A DNA stretch of 64,000 bases from Bacillota bacterium (GTDB taxonomy: Bacteria; Bacillota; Dethiobacteria; Dethiobacterales; Dethiobacteraceae): NCBI GenBank assembly GCA_012521345.1, contig JAAYMN010000031.1, positions 1-64,000 of the forward strand, read 5' to 3'. This document shows positions 55,277 through 64,000 of the stretch, piece by piece; the first letter of the stretch is position 1; the number at the start of each line of letters is the position of its first letter. A model generated the notes under the pieces. The model was not told the DNA's origin, searched no databases, and saw only the letters and a program-made list of their open reading frames with translations. Made by a program: the position numbers and the translations under genes.

Positions 55277-55940
55277 AGCCCTTGTGGAAATACTTAATGC
55301 CATTTTGCTGGCTATTAATGATTTTACAAATAATTACGGTCTGTCCATAATAATTCTTACCATTCTGGTCAGAGTGATTACTTGGCCGTTAATGAGCAAA
55401 CAGCTGGCTTCGGCGAGAGCAATGCAGGAATTACAACCGGAAATAAAAAAGCTGCAGGAAAAATATAAAAATGACAAGGAAAAACTAAATGCTGCAACTT
55501 TGGAATTGTGGAAGAAGCATAATATAAATCCGGCTGCCGGCTGCCTGCCGCTTTTAATCCAGTTGCCCATTTTGTGGGCAGTTTTTCAATTATTAAAATC
55601 ACCCCCACCCCTGGCGGAACAGAGTTTTTTCCTTTTGGGCGTAGACATGCGCCTGGCCTTGAAAACTACGGTTGACGGCATTACACAATGGCAGTCGCAT
55701 CCCGGTTACTGGATCCTGGTCCTGCTTTCCGGCGCTACAACCTTTTTGCAGCAGAAACTGACGATGACCGACAAGTCGCAGCAGGCAATGCTGATTACCA
55801 TGCCGTTGATTCTCTTGTATTTAAGCATCAGCTTTCAGGCCGGGCTTGTGTTGTACTGGGTTGTCAACAATTTGCTTTCTATTGGACAGCAAATGCTCAT
55901 CAACCGGCGGCCTGTGAAGGGAGCGGTCAGTGAAGAATGA
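55269..55940 (+). CDS. yidC: membrane protein insertase YidC (short Gram-positive type)
   Basis: The 223-residue protein has the YidC/Oxa1 core: [22 protein letters not shown], a cytoplasmic coiled region ([18 protein letters not shown]), [21 protein letters not shown] with its Arg-facing groove, and further membrane segments to residue 205. There is no lipobox at the N-terminus, unlike Bacillus SpoIIIJ. It inserts membrane proteins alone or with Sec. AAGGAG inside yidD precedes the ATG. Confidence 0.93.
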   Translation: MIRALVEILNAILLAINDFTNNYGLSIIILTILVRVITWPLMSKQLASARAMQELQPEIKKLQEKYKNDKEKLNAATLELWKKHNINPAAGCLPLLIQLPILWAVFQLLKSPPPLAEQSFFLLGVDMRLALKTTVDGITQWQSHPGYWILVLLSGATTFLQQKLTMTDKSQQAMLITMPLILLYLSISFQAGLVLYWVVNNLLSIGQQMLINRRPVKGAVSEE

Positions 55941-56557
55941 AAAGTGTGGAAGTTGCGGGTAAGACGGTAGAGGAAGCGATTAAAAAAGCACTGGAACAGT
56001 TGGAGCTGCCTATTGAGCGGGTGGAAGTGGAGATATTGGCGGAGCCGAGCTCCGGACTGTTCGGTCTCATCGGTTCCAAACAGGCGCGTGTCCGCGTATC
56101 AGAAAAACTGTTGCCGGAATATTTTTTAGTTGAATTTACCAGGGGTATTCTGGCAAGAATGGGCCTCGACGGCGAAGTGGAAAGCGAATGGGACGAGGAA
56201 ACACTGCGCTTAAATGTAAGCGGCCAGCGCATGGGTATGCTGATAGGCAAACGCGGGCAGACTTTAAATGCCCTGCAATACTTGCTAAATGTTATTTATC
56301 ATAAGCACTTCCCAGAACAGGAAGGGCGTTTGGTTCTGGATGTGGAAAATTACCGCGAAAGGCGGGAAAAAACACTGCGCACACTGGCGGAAAACCTGGC
56401 GAAAAAAGCGGTAAGGACACGGCGCGAAATAGTCCTGGAACCTATGACACCGCAGGAAAGAAGAATAATTCATACCGCTTTGCAGGATTACAAAGCAGTG
56501 ACCACATACAGCCAGGGGGAAGAACCGTACCGCAAAGTGGTAATTGCGCCCAAATAG
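55937..56557 (+). CDS. jag: Jag (KhpB) RNA-binding protein
   Basis: The 206-residue protein has a Jag_N domain (VEVAGKTVEEAIKKALEQL), a KH domain with MLIGKRGQTLNALQYLLN, and an R3H domain (about 145-206). It binds RNA and in other Bacillota forms a pair with KhpA that influences cell elongation and division. The ATG overlaps the yidC stop (ATGA). A terminator follows. Confidence 0.92.
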   Translation: MKSVEVAGKTVEEAIKKALEQLELPIERVEVEILAEPSSGLFGLIGSKQARVRVSEKLLPEYFLVEFTRGILARMGLDGEVESEWDEETLRLNVSGQRMGMLIGKRGQTLNALQYLLNVIYHKHFPEQEGRLVLDVENYRERREKTLRTLAENLAKKAVRTRREIVLEPMTPQERRIIHTALQDYKAVTTYSQGEEPYRKVVIAPK

Positions 56558-56568
56558 CATGTTTTTTC

Positions 56569-56590
56569 GCCGCCCGAGGGCGGCATTTTT
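56569..56590 (+). terminator. intrinsic terminator after jag
   Basis: GCCGCCC and GGGCGGC (56569-56584) around a short loop, then T residues to 56590. It separates jag from mnmE, which probably needs its own promoter or read-through. Confidence 0.75.
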
Positions 56591-56624
56591 CTTTCTTTGC
56601 CTTGTGGGTTCAGGAGGTGGTTGG

Positions 56625-58013
56625 ATGCTTGCCGAAGACACGATAGCCGCCATTTCCACACCCCCGGGAGAAGGGGGTATTGGCATAGTACGCATGAGCG
56701 GCCCGGCGGCTTTTGCCATTGGGAAAAAAATCTTTAGTTTTGCCGGCACGGTAATAGAGCCGCAAAGTCACCGCCTGTATTACGGTCATGTGATTGATCC
56801 TGAGACGGGTGCGCACATAGACGAGGCGCTGATTGCTTTTATGCGGGCGCCCCGCACTTACACCAGGGAAGATGTGGTGGAAATAAATTGCCACGGCGGC
56901 ATTATGCCCTTGGCCAAAACGCTGCAGACTGTTCTGACCTGCGGCGCCAGGCTGGCAGAACCGGGGGAATTTACGCAAAGGGCTTTTTTGAACGGGCGTA
57001 TTGATTTGGCCCAGGCGGAAGCGGTAATCCAGATTATCAGGGCAAAAAGCGAGACAGCTATGAAACTGGGCTTGAAACAGCTGCAGGGCCGGCTTTCCCG
57101 TGAAGTAAAAGAACTGCGCCGGCGGCTGCTTGCTCTCCTGGCCCGTGTGGAAGCCTCCATTGACTTTCCGGAACATCATGATGTGGAAGAAGTGGCCCGG
57201 GCAGAGATTCTGACCCAGGCAAAATACTGCCTGGAGCAGACGGAGATGCTTTTGGCGACGGCAACGCAGGGGAGAATTCTGCGAGAAGGTCTGAAGACGG
57301 CAATCATCGGGCTGCCCAATGTGGGAAAAAGTTCCCTGCTTAATGCATTGCTGCGCGAACAGCGGGCCATTGTAACTGCCATACCGGGCACAACCAGGGA
57401 TGTGCTCGAAGAAAACATCAATCTCGGCGGCGTCCTGCTGACAGTAATTGATACTGCCGGTATCAGGGCAACGGAAGATGAAGTAGAGCGCCTGGGGGTG
57501 GAGCGATCCCGGGAAGCGCTGGCGGAAGCGGATCTGGTGCTTTTTGTCCTGGACAGCTCTTTGGGCTTTCGGAAGGAAGAAGGGCAGCTGCTGGCAGCTG
57601 TCGGCGAGAAACCCTGCATAGTTGTTGCCAATAAAACAGACCTTTTAACCGAAAAGGAAGCTGTACTGGAAGAAATCGCGGCAAAAGCAGCCCCGCGTAC
57701 GGTTGTCCCTATGTCGTTGCTGACAGGAGAGGGGCTGGATTTGCTGGAAAAAACCATTATTGATACAGTTTTTGCAGGCGCTGCCACTGTCGGTGAAGGT
57801 GCAATGGTTACTTCCATTCGCCATAAAAATGCCCTGGCGCGCGCCAAAGAGGCGCTTGAGGAGCTGCTTGCCGCCACGGAAGCGGGAATGGAAATTGATC
57901 TTTTGGCCATAGACCTGACCGGCGCCCTGGAAGCCCTGGGGGAAATCACCGGCGAAAATGTGAGCAGCGATCTGCTGCAGGAAATTTTTAGCACTTTTTG
58001 TATTGGAAAGTAA
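56625..58013 (+). CDS. mnmE: tRNA uridine-5-carboxymethylaminomethyl GTPase MnmE
   Basis: The 462-residue protein starts [20 protein letters not shown] with AGGAGGTGG before it. It has the folate-binding N-terminal domain, a helical domain, and an inserted G domain ([19 protein letters not shown]) ending in the C-terminal CIGK of the family. With MnmG it modifies wobble U34. The ATG at 56625 is preferred to a longer opening that lies in the terminator. Confidence 0.96.
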   Translation: MLAEDTIAAISTPPGEGGIGIVRMSGPAAFAIGKKIFSFAGTVIEPQSHRLYYGHVIDPETGAHIDEALIAFMRAPRTYTREDVVEINCHGGIMPLAKTLQTVLTCGARLAEPGEFTQRAFLNGRIDLAQAEAVIQIIRAKSETAMKLGLKQLQGRLSREVKELRRRLLALLARVEASIDFPEHHDVEEVARAEILTQAKYCLEQTEMLLATATQGRILREGLKTAIIGLPNVGKSSLLNALLREQRAIVTAIPGTTRDVLEENINLGGVLLTVIDTAGIRATEDEVERLGVERSREALAEADLVLFVLDSSLGFRKEEGQLLAAVGEKPCIVVANKTDLLTEKEAVLEEIAAKAAPRTVVPMSLLTGEGLDLLEKTIIDTVFAGAATVGEGAMVTSIRHKNALARAKEALEELLAATEAGMEIDLLAIDLTGALEALGEITGENVSSDLLQEIFSTFCIGK

Positions 58014-58032
58014 CAAAGCGTGGTGGAAATGC

Positions 58033-59925
58033 ATGACTTTTTTTGCCGGAGATTATGATGTGATTGTCGTCGGTGCGGGGCATGCGGGCTGCGAGGCTGC
58101 TTTGGCCGCCGCCCGCCTGGGCTGCAGGACGCTGCTTGTGACAATCAGCCTGGACAATATTGCCATGATGCCGTGCAATCCTTCCATTGGCGGCCCGGCC
58201 AAGGGACATCTTGTCCGTGAAATTGATGCCTTGGGCGGGCAGATGGCCAAAAATATTGACAAGACAAGAATACAAATCAGAATGTTGAATACTGCCAAAG
58301 GGCCTGCCGTGCATGCGCTGCGGGCCCAGGCAGACAAGCGCCTTTACCAGTGGGAAATGCGGCACACCCTGGAAAACACGCCCAATCTCCACCTGCGGCA
58401 GGATATGGTGGAGAGGATTGTTGTCAGGGGAGGACGGGTCAGTGGTGTAGTAACAAGAACCGGCGCCCGCTACCGGGCAGACAAGGTGATTATAACTACC
58501 GGCACTTATCTGCGGGGCAGGATTATAATCGGTCCGGTGCATTACCGCAGCGGGCCCAACGGCCAGCCGGCAAGCGTCCGCCTTTCTGCCTGCCTGAAAC
58601 AACTCGGCCTGACGCTTATGCGTTTTAAAACGGGAACACCTGCCCGGATTCACAGGGATTCCATTGATTTCAGCAAAATGGTGGAACAGCCGGGTGACAG
58701 GGAAAACTATACTTTTTCCTTTGAAGGCGAACCCGACGACAGGGAGCAGATCTCCTGCTGGCTGACCCATACTACGGAAGAGACGCACCAAATCATTCTG
58801 GCCAATCTGCACCGTTCCCCGCTGTATTCAGGAGTAATTGAAGGCATCGGGCCGCGCTATTGTCCTTCCATTGAAGATAAAGTTGTCCGTTTCCGGGACA
58901 GACCGTCGCATCAAGTTTTTTTGGAACCGGAAGGACGCCATACTGCCGAGTATTATATCCAGGGGATGTCCACCAGCATGCCCGAAGACGTCCAGGTGGC
59001 GATGATACATTCTGTGCCGGGCCTGGAAAAAGCACAGATTCTGCGTCCCGGCTACGCCATTGAGTATGACTGCCTGGACCCGCTGCAACTGAAGAGTACC
59101 CTGGAAACAATAGCGGTGGAAGGGCTTTACTGTGCGGGACAAATCAACGGCACTTCCGGCTATGAAGAAGCGGCCGCCCAGGGCATAGTGGCCGGCATTA
59201 ACGCCGCCCTTTCCCTGAAAGGGCAAAAACCGCTCATTATTGACCGCTCCATGGCTTATATCGGCGTGCTGATAGATGATCTGGTGACAAAAGGGACGGC
59301 CGAACCCTACCGAATGATGACCTCCAGGGCTGAATACCGCCTGCTTTTGCGCCAGGACAATGCTGATCTTAGGCTGACGCCCCTGGGATACCAGGCGGGC
59401 CTGATAAGCCCCGAGCGCTATCGTCGCTTCCTTGCCAAGAAACAGGAAATAGAAGAGGAAATGGCAAGACTGGCGGCAAAAAGTATTACTGCCGGCGACC
59501 GGGTAAACGACTACCTGGCGGCAAAAGGCAGCCCGCCCATTTCCGGCTCCGTCCGTGCCGACCAGCTGCTGAGGCGGCATGAATTGCATTACGACGATAT
59601 TCTGGCGCTTTTGGGTGAGTCGCGGCAAATATCTGCACAAGCGGCCGAACAGGTGGAGATCCAGATCAAATATGCGGGCTATATTTTGAAACAGCAGCAG
59701 CAGATTGAAAAGTTCAAAAAAATGGAGGAAAAATTGTTGCCGGAAGATTTTCCCTACCGGCAGCTGGAAGGGCTTTCTAAGGAGGCGGCGGAAAAACTGT
59801 CTGCCATCAAGCCCCGCTCCCTTGGCCAGGCTAGCCGCATCTCCGGAGTTTCTCCCGCCGATATTGCTGTTCTTCATCTTTACCTGGAACAAAAAAGACG
59901 TCTGGGGGAGACGGCCGGTGTATGA
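58033..59925 (+). CDS. mnmG: tRNA uridine-5-carboxymethylaminomethyl enzyme MnmG
   Basis: The 630-residue protein has the FAD-binding [38 protein letters not shown], and the conserved KTGTPARI and [16 protein letters not shown]. It works with MnmE to add the cmnm5 group at U34. ATG 58033 follows GGTGGAA; a TTG ten codons upstream overlaps mnmE. Its stop overlaps the rsmG start by 8 bases. Confidence 0.96.
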   Translation: MTFFAGDYDVIVVGAGHAGCEAALAAARLGCRTLLVTISLDNIAMMPCNPSIGGPAKGHLVREIDALGGQMAKNIDKTRIQIRMLNTAKGPAVHALRAQADKRLYQWEMRHTLENTPNLHLRQDMVERIVVRGGRVSGVVTRTGARYRADKVIITTGTYLRGRIIIGPVHYRSGPNGQPASVRLSACLKQLGLTLMRFKTGTPARIHRDSIDFSKMVEQPGDRENYTFSFEGEPDDREQISCWLTHTTEETHQIILANLHRSPLYSGVIEGIGPRYCPSIEDKVVRFRDRPSHQVFLEPEGRHTAEYYIQGMSTSMPEDVQVAMIHSVPGLEKAQILRPGYAIEYDCLDPLQLKSTLETIAVEGLYCAGQINGTSGYEEAAAQGIVAGINAALSLKGQKPLIIDRSMAYIGVLIDDLVTKGTAEPYRMMTSRAEYRLLLRQDNADLRLTPLGYQAGLISPERYRRFLAKKQEIEEEMARLAAKSITAGDRVNDYLAAKGSPPISGSVRADQLLRRHELHYDDILALLGESRQISAQAAEQVEIQIKYAGYILKQQQQIEKFKKMEEKLLPEDFPYRQLEGLSKEAAEKLSAIKPRSLGQASRISGVSPADIAVLHLYLEQKRRLGETAGV

Positions 59926-60625
59926 AGAAATGGTTGAGCTGGCAAAAAACATGGGCGTTAGGCTGTCCCTGGAAGTCATTCCCCTTTTTGAACGCTATGC
60001 CGCATTGCTGCTTCAGGAAAACAAGAATAAAAACCTGACGCGAATTACGGAGCCGCGTGAAATCATGATCAAGCATTTTCTTGACTCCCTGGCGCTTTTG
60101 GCCGCAGGAGGCTGCCCGCAGGGGCCGCTTCTTGACGTGGGCAGCGGTGCAGGCATGCCCGGCATACCTTTAAAAATCGCCTGCCCGGGACTGCAGCTGA
60201 CTATGCTTGATGCGCAAAAAAAACGTGCGGCATTTCTGATGCTGGCGGCAGAAAGGCTGGCGCTGTCCGCAACAAAAGTACTGCACCGGCGGGCGGAAGA
60301 TGCGGCAAGGCTGACGGCATACAGGGAGGCGTTCCCGGTGGTGGTTTCGCGGGCGGTTGCGCCCCTGAACACCCTGGTGGAGCTGTGCCTGCCGTTTGTT
60401 GCCGTGGGCGGCTTTTTTGTCGCCTATAAGGGACCGGAAGGAGAAAATGAAGCGCAAAAAGCGCGGCCGGCCATGACAGAACTGGGCTGCGACGCATATG
60501 ATGTGCTTGTCTATCAACTGCCGGAAAAGAAGGGAGAGCGGACATTGCTTCTGCTGAAAAAAAACCGGCCCACGCCGGAAAAGTATCCACGCAAGGCAGG
60601 TCTGCCGGCCAAAAGACCACTTTAA
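59918..60625 (+). CDS. rsmG: 16S rRNA m7G527 methyltransferase RsmG
   Basis: The 235-residue protein matches RsmG/GidB from its start: [20 protein letters not shown] followed by the SAM-binding [21 protein letters not shown] 59918 follows GGGGGAG inside mnmG and gives a family-size protein. It methylates G527 of 16S rRNA. A terminator follows directly. Confidence 0.94.
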   Translation: MYEEMVELAKNMGVRLSLEVIPLFERYAALLLQENKNKNLTRITEPREIMIKHFLDSLALLAAGGCPQGPLLDVGSGAGMPGIPLKIACPGLQLTMLDAQKKRAAFLMLAAERLALSATKVLHRRAEDAARLTAYREAFPVVVSRAVAPLNTLVELCLPFVAVGGFFVAYKGPEGENEAQKARPAMTELGCDAYDVLVYQLPEKKGERTLLLLKKNRPTPEKYPRKAGLPAKRPL

Positions 60626-60627
60626 CG

Positions 60628-60652
60628 AAAGCTGCCTCAAGGCAGCTTTTTC
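60628..60652 (+). terminator. intrinsic terminator after rsmG
   Basis: AAAGCTGCC-TCAA-GGCAGCTTT followed by T residues. It ends the mnmE-mnmG-rsmG transcript, leaving noc-parA-parB separate. Confidence 0.9.
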
Positions 60653-60738
60653 TTTATGGTGGGAAGGCCATGGAAGGAATTCCCTCTTAAATGTCGAATT
60701 ATTTTTAATGTTATGTAAATATAAAGGGAGTGATTAAA

Positions 60739-61629
60739 GTGGGCGAAGATTGGAGAAAGTTGATGAATATTGAATTAGGAGAATTTGAACAAAATGAATT
60801 ACAGCAAATCCCCATAAAAAATATTCGACTCAATCCTTTCCAGCCCCGCAAGGATTTTGAGCCGGAAAAGCTGGCGGAATTGATGCAGTCCATAAAAACC
60901 TACGGCCTGCTGCAGCCGGTAATTGTTCGCACGGTTGAGGACGGGTATCAGCTTGTAGCCGGCGAGCGCCGCCTGCGTGCCTGCAGCCAGCTGGGCTGGA
61001 CGGAAATACCGGCGGTGGTCAGAGAACTGTCGGAAAACGCCATGGCTACAATAGCCCTGATTGAGAACCTGCAGCGGGAAAACCTCTCCTACCTGGAAGA
61101 AGCGGCCGGTTATGAACGGCTGCTGCGGGAGTTTGGCTTGACGCAGGAGGTGCTGGCGCAGCGCCTGGGCAAAAGCCAGTCTACCATCGCCAATAAGTTG
61201 CGCTTACTGAAGCTGCCGGAAAAAGTCAAGCAAAAACTGCTGCAGGAAGAACTGACGGAAAGACATGCCAGAGCCCTGCTCAAACTGCCGGACGCGGCGG
61301 CGCAGGAGAAAATCCTGAACGAGATCTGCAACCTGAATTATACCGTAAAACAGACTGAACAAAGGGTCGAAGAGTACTTGCGCTCACTGTCCGCTCCTTT
61401 GCCTGCAAAAGAAAGGAAAAAAGTAATTATCAGGGATATACGCATCTTTTTAAATACCGTCCGCCAGGCGGTGTCACTCTTGGAAAGCGGCGGGCTGGGG
61501 CCAAAGATGAAAGAAAATGATTTGGGCGATTACCTGGAAATCACCATCCGCATCCCGAAACAGAAAAAACAGGGTCCTGCCGGCAGCGGACGTATTACCC
61601 GGGAAATAAAGCAGGCTGCTACGACATAA
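60739..61629 (+). CDS. noc: nucleoid occlusion protein Noc (ParB family)
   Basis: The 296-residue protein is ParB-like: NPFQPRKDFEPEKLAELMQS, VAGERRLRACSQLGW, and ENLQRENLSYLEEAAGYERL, plus a helix-turn-helix (TQEVLAQRLGKSQSTIANKL). Position right after rsmG and before parA/parB is that of noc. Noc binds CTP and chromosomal NBS sites and blocks division over the nucleoid. GTG 60739 follows GGGAG. Its 3' end carries a near-perfect NBS site. The C-terminus is richer in basic residues than ParB. Confidence 0.9.
   Translation: MGEDWRKLMNIELGEFEQNELQQIPIKNIRLNPFQPRKDFEPEKLAELMQSIKTYGLLQPVIVRTVEDGYQLVAGERRLRACSQLGWTEIPAVVRELSENAMATIALIENLQRENLSYLEEAAGYERLLREFGLTQEVLAQRLGKSQSTIANKLRLLKLPEKVKQKLLQEELTERHARALLKLPDAAAQEKILNEICNLNYTVKQTEQRVEEYLRSLSAPLPAKERKKVIIRDIRIFLNTVRQAVSLLESGGLGPKMKENDLGDYLEITIRIPKQKKQGPAGSGRITREIKQAATT
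61593..61608. promoter_or_regulatory. candidate Noc-binding site (NBS) inside noc
   Basis: TATTACCCGGGAAATA differs by one base from the palindrome TATTTCCCGGGAAATA that contains the Bacillus NBS ATTTCCCGGGAAAT. It lies in the last codons of noc, where it also encodes ITREI. I saw no second match by eye in the window. Confidence 0.6.
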
Positions 61630-61724
61630 CATGTCCTGCTTCGTCGGGAAAGTGCGCTTTTCTGCAGGAGTTGACTTTGGCTGACGCGAATAAAATATTT
61701 TACTGCAGAAAGCGAGGTGTTAGC

Positions 61725-62486
61725 ATGGCCCGAGTTATTGCCGTGGCCAACCAGAAAGGCGGAGTGGGCAAGACAACGACAGCTGTCAATCTGAGCGCCT
61801 GCCTGGCGGACGCCGGGAAAAAGACGCTGCTTTTGGATATTGATCCTCAGGGAAATGCCACCAGCGGCATCGGTCTGGAAAAAAAAGAAATCAAGCTGTG
61901 CATTTATGACGCCTTGATCAACGAAATCCCACTAAAAAAAATAATTGTGCCAAGCAGGATTAAAAATCTCGATGTCGTTCCGGCCACCATCCAGCTGGCG
62001 GGAGCGGAAATAGAACTGGTTACAACCATGTCCCGGGAAGTCCGCCTGCGTAATGTCCTGGCTGAAGTAAGAGAAAAGTATGAGTATATCATTATTGACT
62101 GCCCGCCTTCCCTCGGTCTGCTGACCATAAATGCGCTGGCAGCCGCAGATACCGTGCTTGTACCCATTCAGTGCGAATATTATGCGCTGGAAGGCTTGAG
62201 CCAGCTGACAGGCACTGTCAAACTGGTGCAGAAATATTTAAACAGCAAGCTGCGCTATGAGGGGGTGCTGTTGACAATGTTTGACGCAAGGACAAACTTG
62301 TCAGTGCAGGTTGAGGAAGAAGTGAGGAGGGTGTTTAAAAGCCAGGTTTTTTCTGTAGTCATACCGCGCAATGTCCGCCTGAGTGAGGCGCCCAGCCATG
62401 GGCTGCCCATTATTTTGTATGATGAACGCTCGAAGGGGGCGGAGACATATACACAATTGGCAAAGGAAGTGATAGCCAATGGGTAA
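61725..62486 (+). CDS. parA: chromosome-partitioning ATPase ParA (Soj)
   Basis: The 253-residue protein has the deviant Walker A AVANQKGGVGKTTTAVNLSA, the switch region IIDCPPSLGLLTINAL and a typical MinD/ParA core. It binds DNA in its ATP form and, with ParB on parS, segregates origins and in Bacillota regulates DnaA. GAGGTG precedes ATG 61725. It overlaps parB by 8 bases. Confidence 0.96.
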   Translation: MARVIAVANQKGGVGKTTTAVNLSACLADAGKKTLLLDIDPQGNATSGIGLEKKEIKLCIYDALINEIPLKKIIVPSRIKNLDVVPATIQLAGAEIELVTTMSREVRLRNVLAEVREKYEYIIIDCPPSLGLLTINALAAADTVLVPIQCEYYALEGLSQLTGTVKLVQKYLNSKLRYEGVLLTMFDARTNLSVQVEEEVRRVFKSQVFSVVIPRNVRLSEAPSHGLPIILYDERSKGAETYTQLAKEVIANG

Positions 62487-63321
62487 AAGCCGGTTAGGCA
62501 GAGGACTGCAGGCTTTACTGCCCGGCATTGAGGAAGAACCGCATACCCCGGCCGTGGATGTGGCAACGGATGAGATAGAATTAAACCCTTACCAGCCCAG
62601 AAAGAGCTTTGACCAGGAAAAGCTGGAGGAACTGGCACGCTCAGTAAAACAGCACGGAATCCTGCAGCCGTTGATCGTCAGGCCGCACGGTCGGCAGTAT
62701 GAACTGGTGGCGGGGGAGAGGCGCCTCCGTGCCGCCAAAATGGCAGGCCTTGAGACAGTGCCGGTAATTATCAAGCCATTTTCCGACCGGGAAATGATGG
62801 AAATCGCTTTAATCGAAAACTTGCAGCGGGAGGACCTGAACCCGCTGGAAGAGGCGGAGGCGTACAAGAGGTTGCTGGAAGAATTCCAGTATACCCAGGA
62901 ACAGCTGGCGGAGAGAGTAGGCAAAAGCCGTTCTGCCGTTGCCAATACGCTGCGCCTGCTGACGCTGCACGCGGCAGTAAGGAAGGAACTGGCCGCAGGC
63001 AGCTTGAGCGAGGGACATGCCCGGGCGCTGCTGGCCCTGCCCCTGGAAAAACAGCCTGATGCGGCCAGGAAAGTAATTGAACTGAAGCTTTCTGTTCGGG
63101 AAACGGAAAAACTGGCAGGCCAGGTGCAGAAAAAGGCACGGCCTGCAGGGAAAAACAAAAAAACAGAGAAAAACGTTTATCTGGCAGACCTTGAAGACAG
63201 GCTCAGGCAGGCTTGCGGCACGGCGGTCCATATCCGCACAACAGCCAAAGGCAGCGGAAAAATAGAACTCTATTTTCATAGCACGCGAGAATTGGAACGT
63301 TTATGCGAGCTGTTGCTTTAG
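62479..63321 (+). CDS. parB: chromosome-partitioning protein ParB (Spo0J)
   Basis: The 280-residue protein starts MGKSRLGRGLQALLPG, with NPYQPRKSFDQEKLEELARSV, VAGERRLRAAKMAGL and ENLQREDLNPLEEAEAYKRL, a helix-turn-helix and a C-terminal dimerisation domain. It binds CTP and loads at parS. Two perfect parS sites lie immediately downstream. It is clearly homologous to Noc two genes upstream, with which it shares the CTP-binding motif region. Confidence 0.96.
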   Translation: MGKSRLGRGLQALLPGIEEEPHTPAVDVATDEIELNPYQPRKSFDQEKLEELARSVKQHGILQPLIVRPHGRQYELVAGERRLRAAKMAGLETVPVIIKPFSDREMMEIALIENLQREDLNPLEEAEAYKRLLEEFQYTQEQLAERVGKSRSAVANTLRLLTLHAAVRKELAAGSLSEGHARALLALPLEKQPDAARKVIELKLSVRETEKLAGQVQKKARPAGKNKKTEKNVYLADLEDRLRQACGTAVHIRTTAKGSGKIELYFHSTRELERLCELLL

Positions 63322-63325
63322 GTCT

Positions 63326-63341
63326 TGTTTCACGTGAAACA
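63326..63341. promoter_or_regulatory. parS site 1
   Basis: TGTTTCACGTGAAACA, the perfect 16-base parS palindrome, 5 bases after the parB stop. Confidence 0.96.
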
Positions 63342-63358
63342 CTGCCGGGCGAAGCCTT

Positions 63359-63374
63359 TGTTTCACGTGAAACA
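63359..63374. promoter_or_regulatory. parS site 2
   Basis: A second perfect TGTTTCACGTGAAACA, its centre 33 bases from the first, that is about three helical turns. Confidence 0.96.
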
Positions 63375-63426
63375 GGCCGGCCGGAAAAAATAACATTGGC
63401 GAAAAGAAAAGGGAAAGGATAGCAAG

Positions 63427-64000
63427 ATGATCGGTACATGGTTTTCTGCACTGCAGGGATCATTTGTCAATGCCTTGGCAATTGTGGCCGGCGGTTTGAT
63501 CGGGCTGTTTTTGGGGAATAAAATTCCGGAAAAGGTTAAAACACTTGTTTTGCAGGGGATAGCCCTGGCGGTGCTTGTCATCGGCATGCAGACTGCGCTG
63601 GCCCTGCAAAACCCGGTGATAGTTATTTTTAGCCTTCTGCTCGGAGGAATTGTGGGAGAAATGCTGGGCATAGAGGAATGGCTGCATAAAGCAGGAGCTT
63701 GGCTGGAATCGCGGGCCGCTCATAGCGAATCCGGGCTGGCCCGCGCTTTTGTTTTGGCCACTCTTGTTTATGTTATTGGGGCGATGGCTGTGACCGGTGC
63801 CCTGGAAAGCGGGCTCTTAGGACAACATCAGACCTTGTATGTCAAGTCAATTCTGGACGGCTTCACTTCCATTGCCTTCGCCGCCACTATGGGCGTGGGA
63901 GTCTGTTTTGCTGCGCTGCCCGTTTTTCTTTACCAGGGAATAATAGCACTGGCAGCAGGAACGCTAAAGCCCTTTCTTGGTCCCGATGTCATCAGCGAAC
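63427..64000 (+). CDS. DUF554 family membrane protein, truncated by the window end
   Basis: The frame begins MIGTWFSALQGSFVNALAIV and runs off the window after 191 codons. It has the DUF554 features: GGLIGLFLGNKIPEKVK, LLLGGIVGEMLGIEEWL and DGFTSIAFAATMGVGVCFAALP, with about five membrane segments so far. Members are small integral membrane proteins of unproved function, often annotated as possible transporters. GGA lies 9 bases before the ATG. It follows the parS sites and may be transcribed from parB. Confidence 0.85.
   Translation, partial: MIGTWFSALQGSFVNALAIVAGGLIGLFLGNKIPEKVKTLVLQGIALAVLVIGMQTALALQNPVIVIFSLLLGGIVGEMLGIEEWLHKAGAWLESRAAHSESGLARAFVLATLVYVIGAMAVTGALESGLLGQHQTLYVKSILDGFTSIAFAATMGVGVCFAALPVFLYQGIIALAAGTLKPFLGPDVISE

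Overview
The window reads as a chromosomal segment around the replication origin of an anaerobic, endospore-forming Bacillota (Clostridia-like, moderately high GC). The canonical origin order is present: gyrA-gyrB-remB-dciA-like-recF-dnaN-dnaA on the minus strand, then rpmH-rnpA-yidD-yidC-jag-mnmE-mnmG-rsmG-noc-parA-parB on the plus strand, followed by two perfect parS sites. Sporulation genes (sigG, spoIIR, spo0F), [4Fe-4S] ferredoxins and a bifurcation-type NADH/NADPH/ferredoxin oxidoreductase indicate a spore-forming anaerobe. Species cannot be named from the sequence alone.

Layout, left to right. 0-2.3 kb: tail of an insertion sequence, then larB-larC (nickel-pincer cofactor). 2.3-5.65 kb (minus): nptA-fur-yibE/F operon with a clear sigma-A-type promoter and a terminator. 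5.67-7.1 kb (minus): sigG-spoIIR behind a near-perfect sigma-F promoter. 7.16-10.4 kb (minus): rpmE-yqhQ-prfA-prmC. 10.4-11.3 kb: LysM/M23 peptidase with a leader able to form competing hairpins. 11.36-14.4 kb (minus): spo0F-fba-fsa-glpX. 14.47-14.9 kb: a 30-residue cationic peptide gene and a 2[4Fe-4S] ferredoxin. 15-18.9 kb (minus): pyrG, then the polyamine operon (pyruvoyl arginine decarboxylase, speE, speB). 19-26.3 kb: class A PBP (+), an MBL hydrolase and metY (-, behind a SAM-I riboswitch), serC and an aspartate-type aminotransferase (+). 26.3-32.6 kb (minus): a small Lrp-RAM-like protein followed by a NuoE/NuoF/(NuoG-GltD) set that resembles the Sporomusa-type transhydrogenase Stn. 32.7-35.3 kb: thiI and its cysteine desulfurase. 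35.3-38.8 kb: two secreted surface proteins. 39.1-43.5 kb: pepF, thrC and an apgM-like gene that is probably the homoserine kinase substitute. 43.6-54.1 kb: membrane-anchored flavoprotein and the gyrA-to-dnaA block. 54.1-64 kb: oriC and the plus-strand origin cluster, ending in a truncated DUF554 membrane protein.

Genes divide cleanly at oriC (about 52.4-54.5 kb): nearly all genes left of it are on the minus strand and all genes right of it on the plus strand, so transcription is co-directional with replication. Functional groups visible are origin firing and segregation, forespore gene control, translation termination, central carbon metabolism, polyamine synthesis, sulfur and threonine metabolism, and redox balancing between NADH, NADPH and ferredoxin. 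Coordinates use the start codon best supported by a Shine-Dalgarno sequence and family length; several starts are GTG or TTG. No rRNA, tRNA, CRISPR array, prophage or resistance cassette was found.
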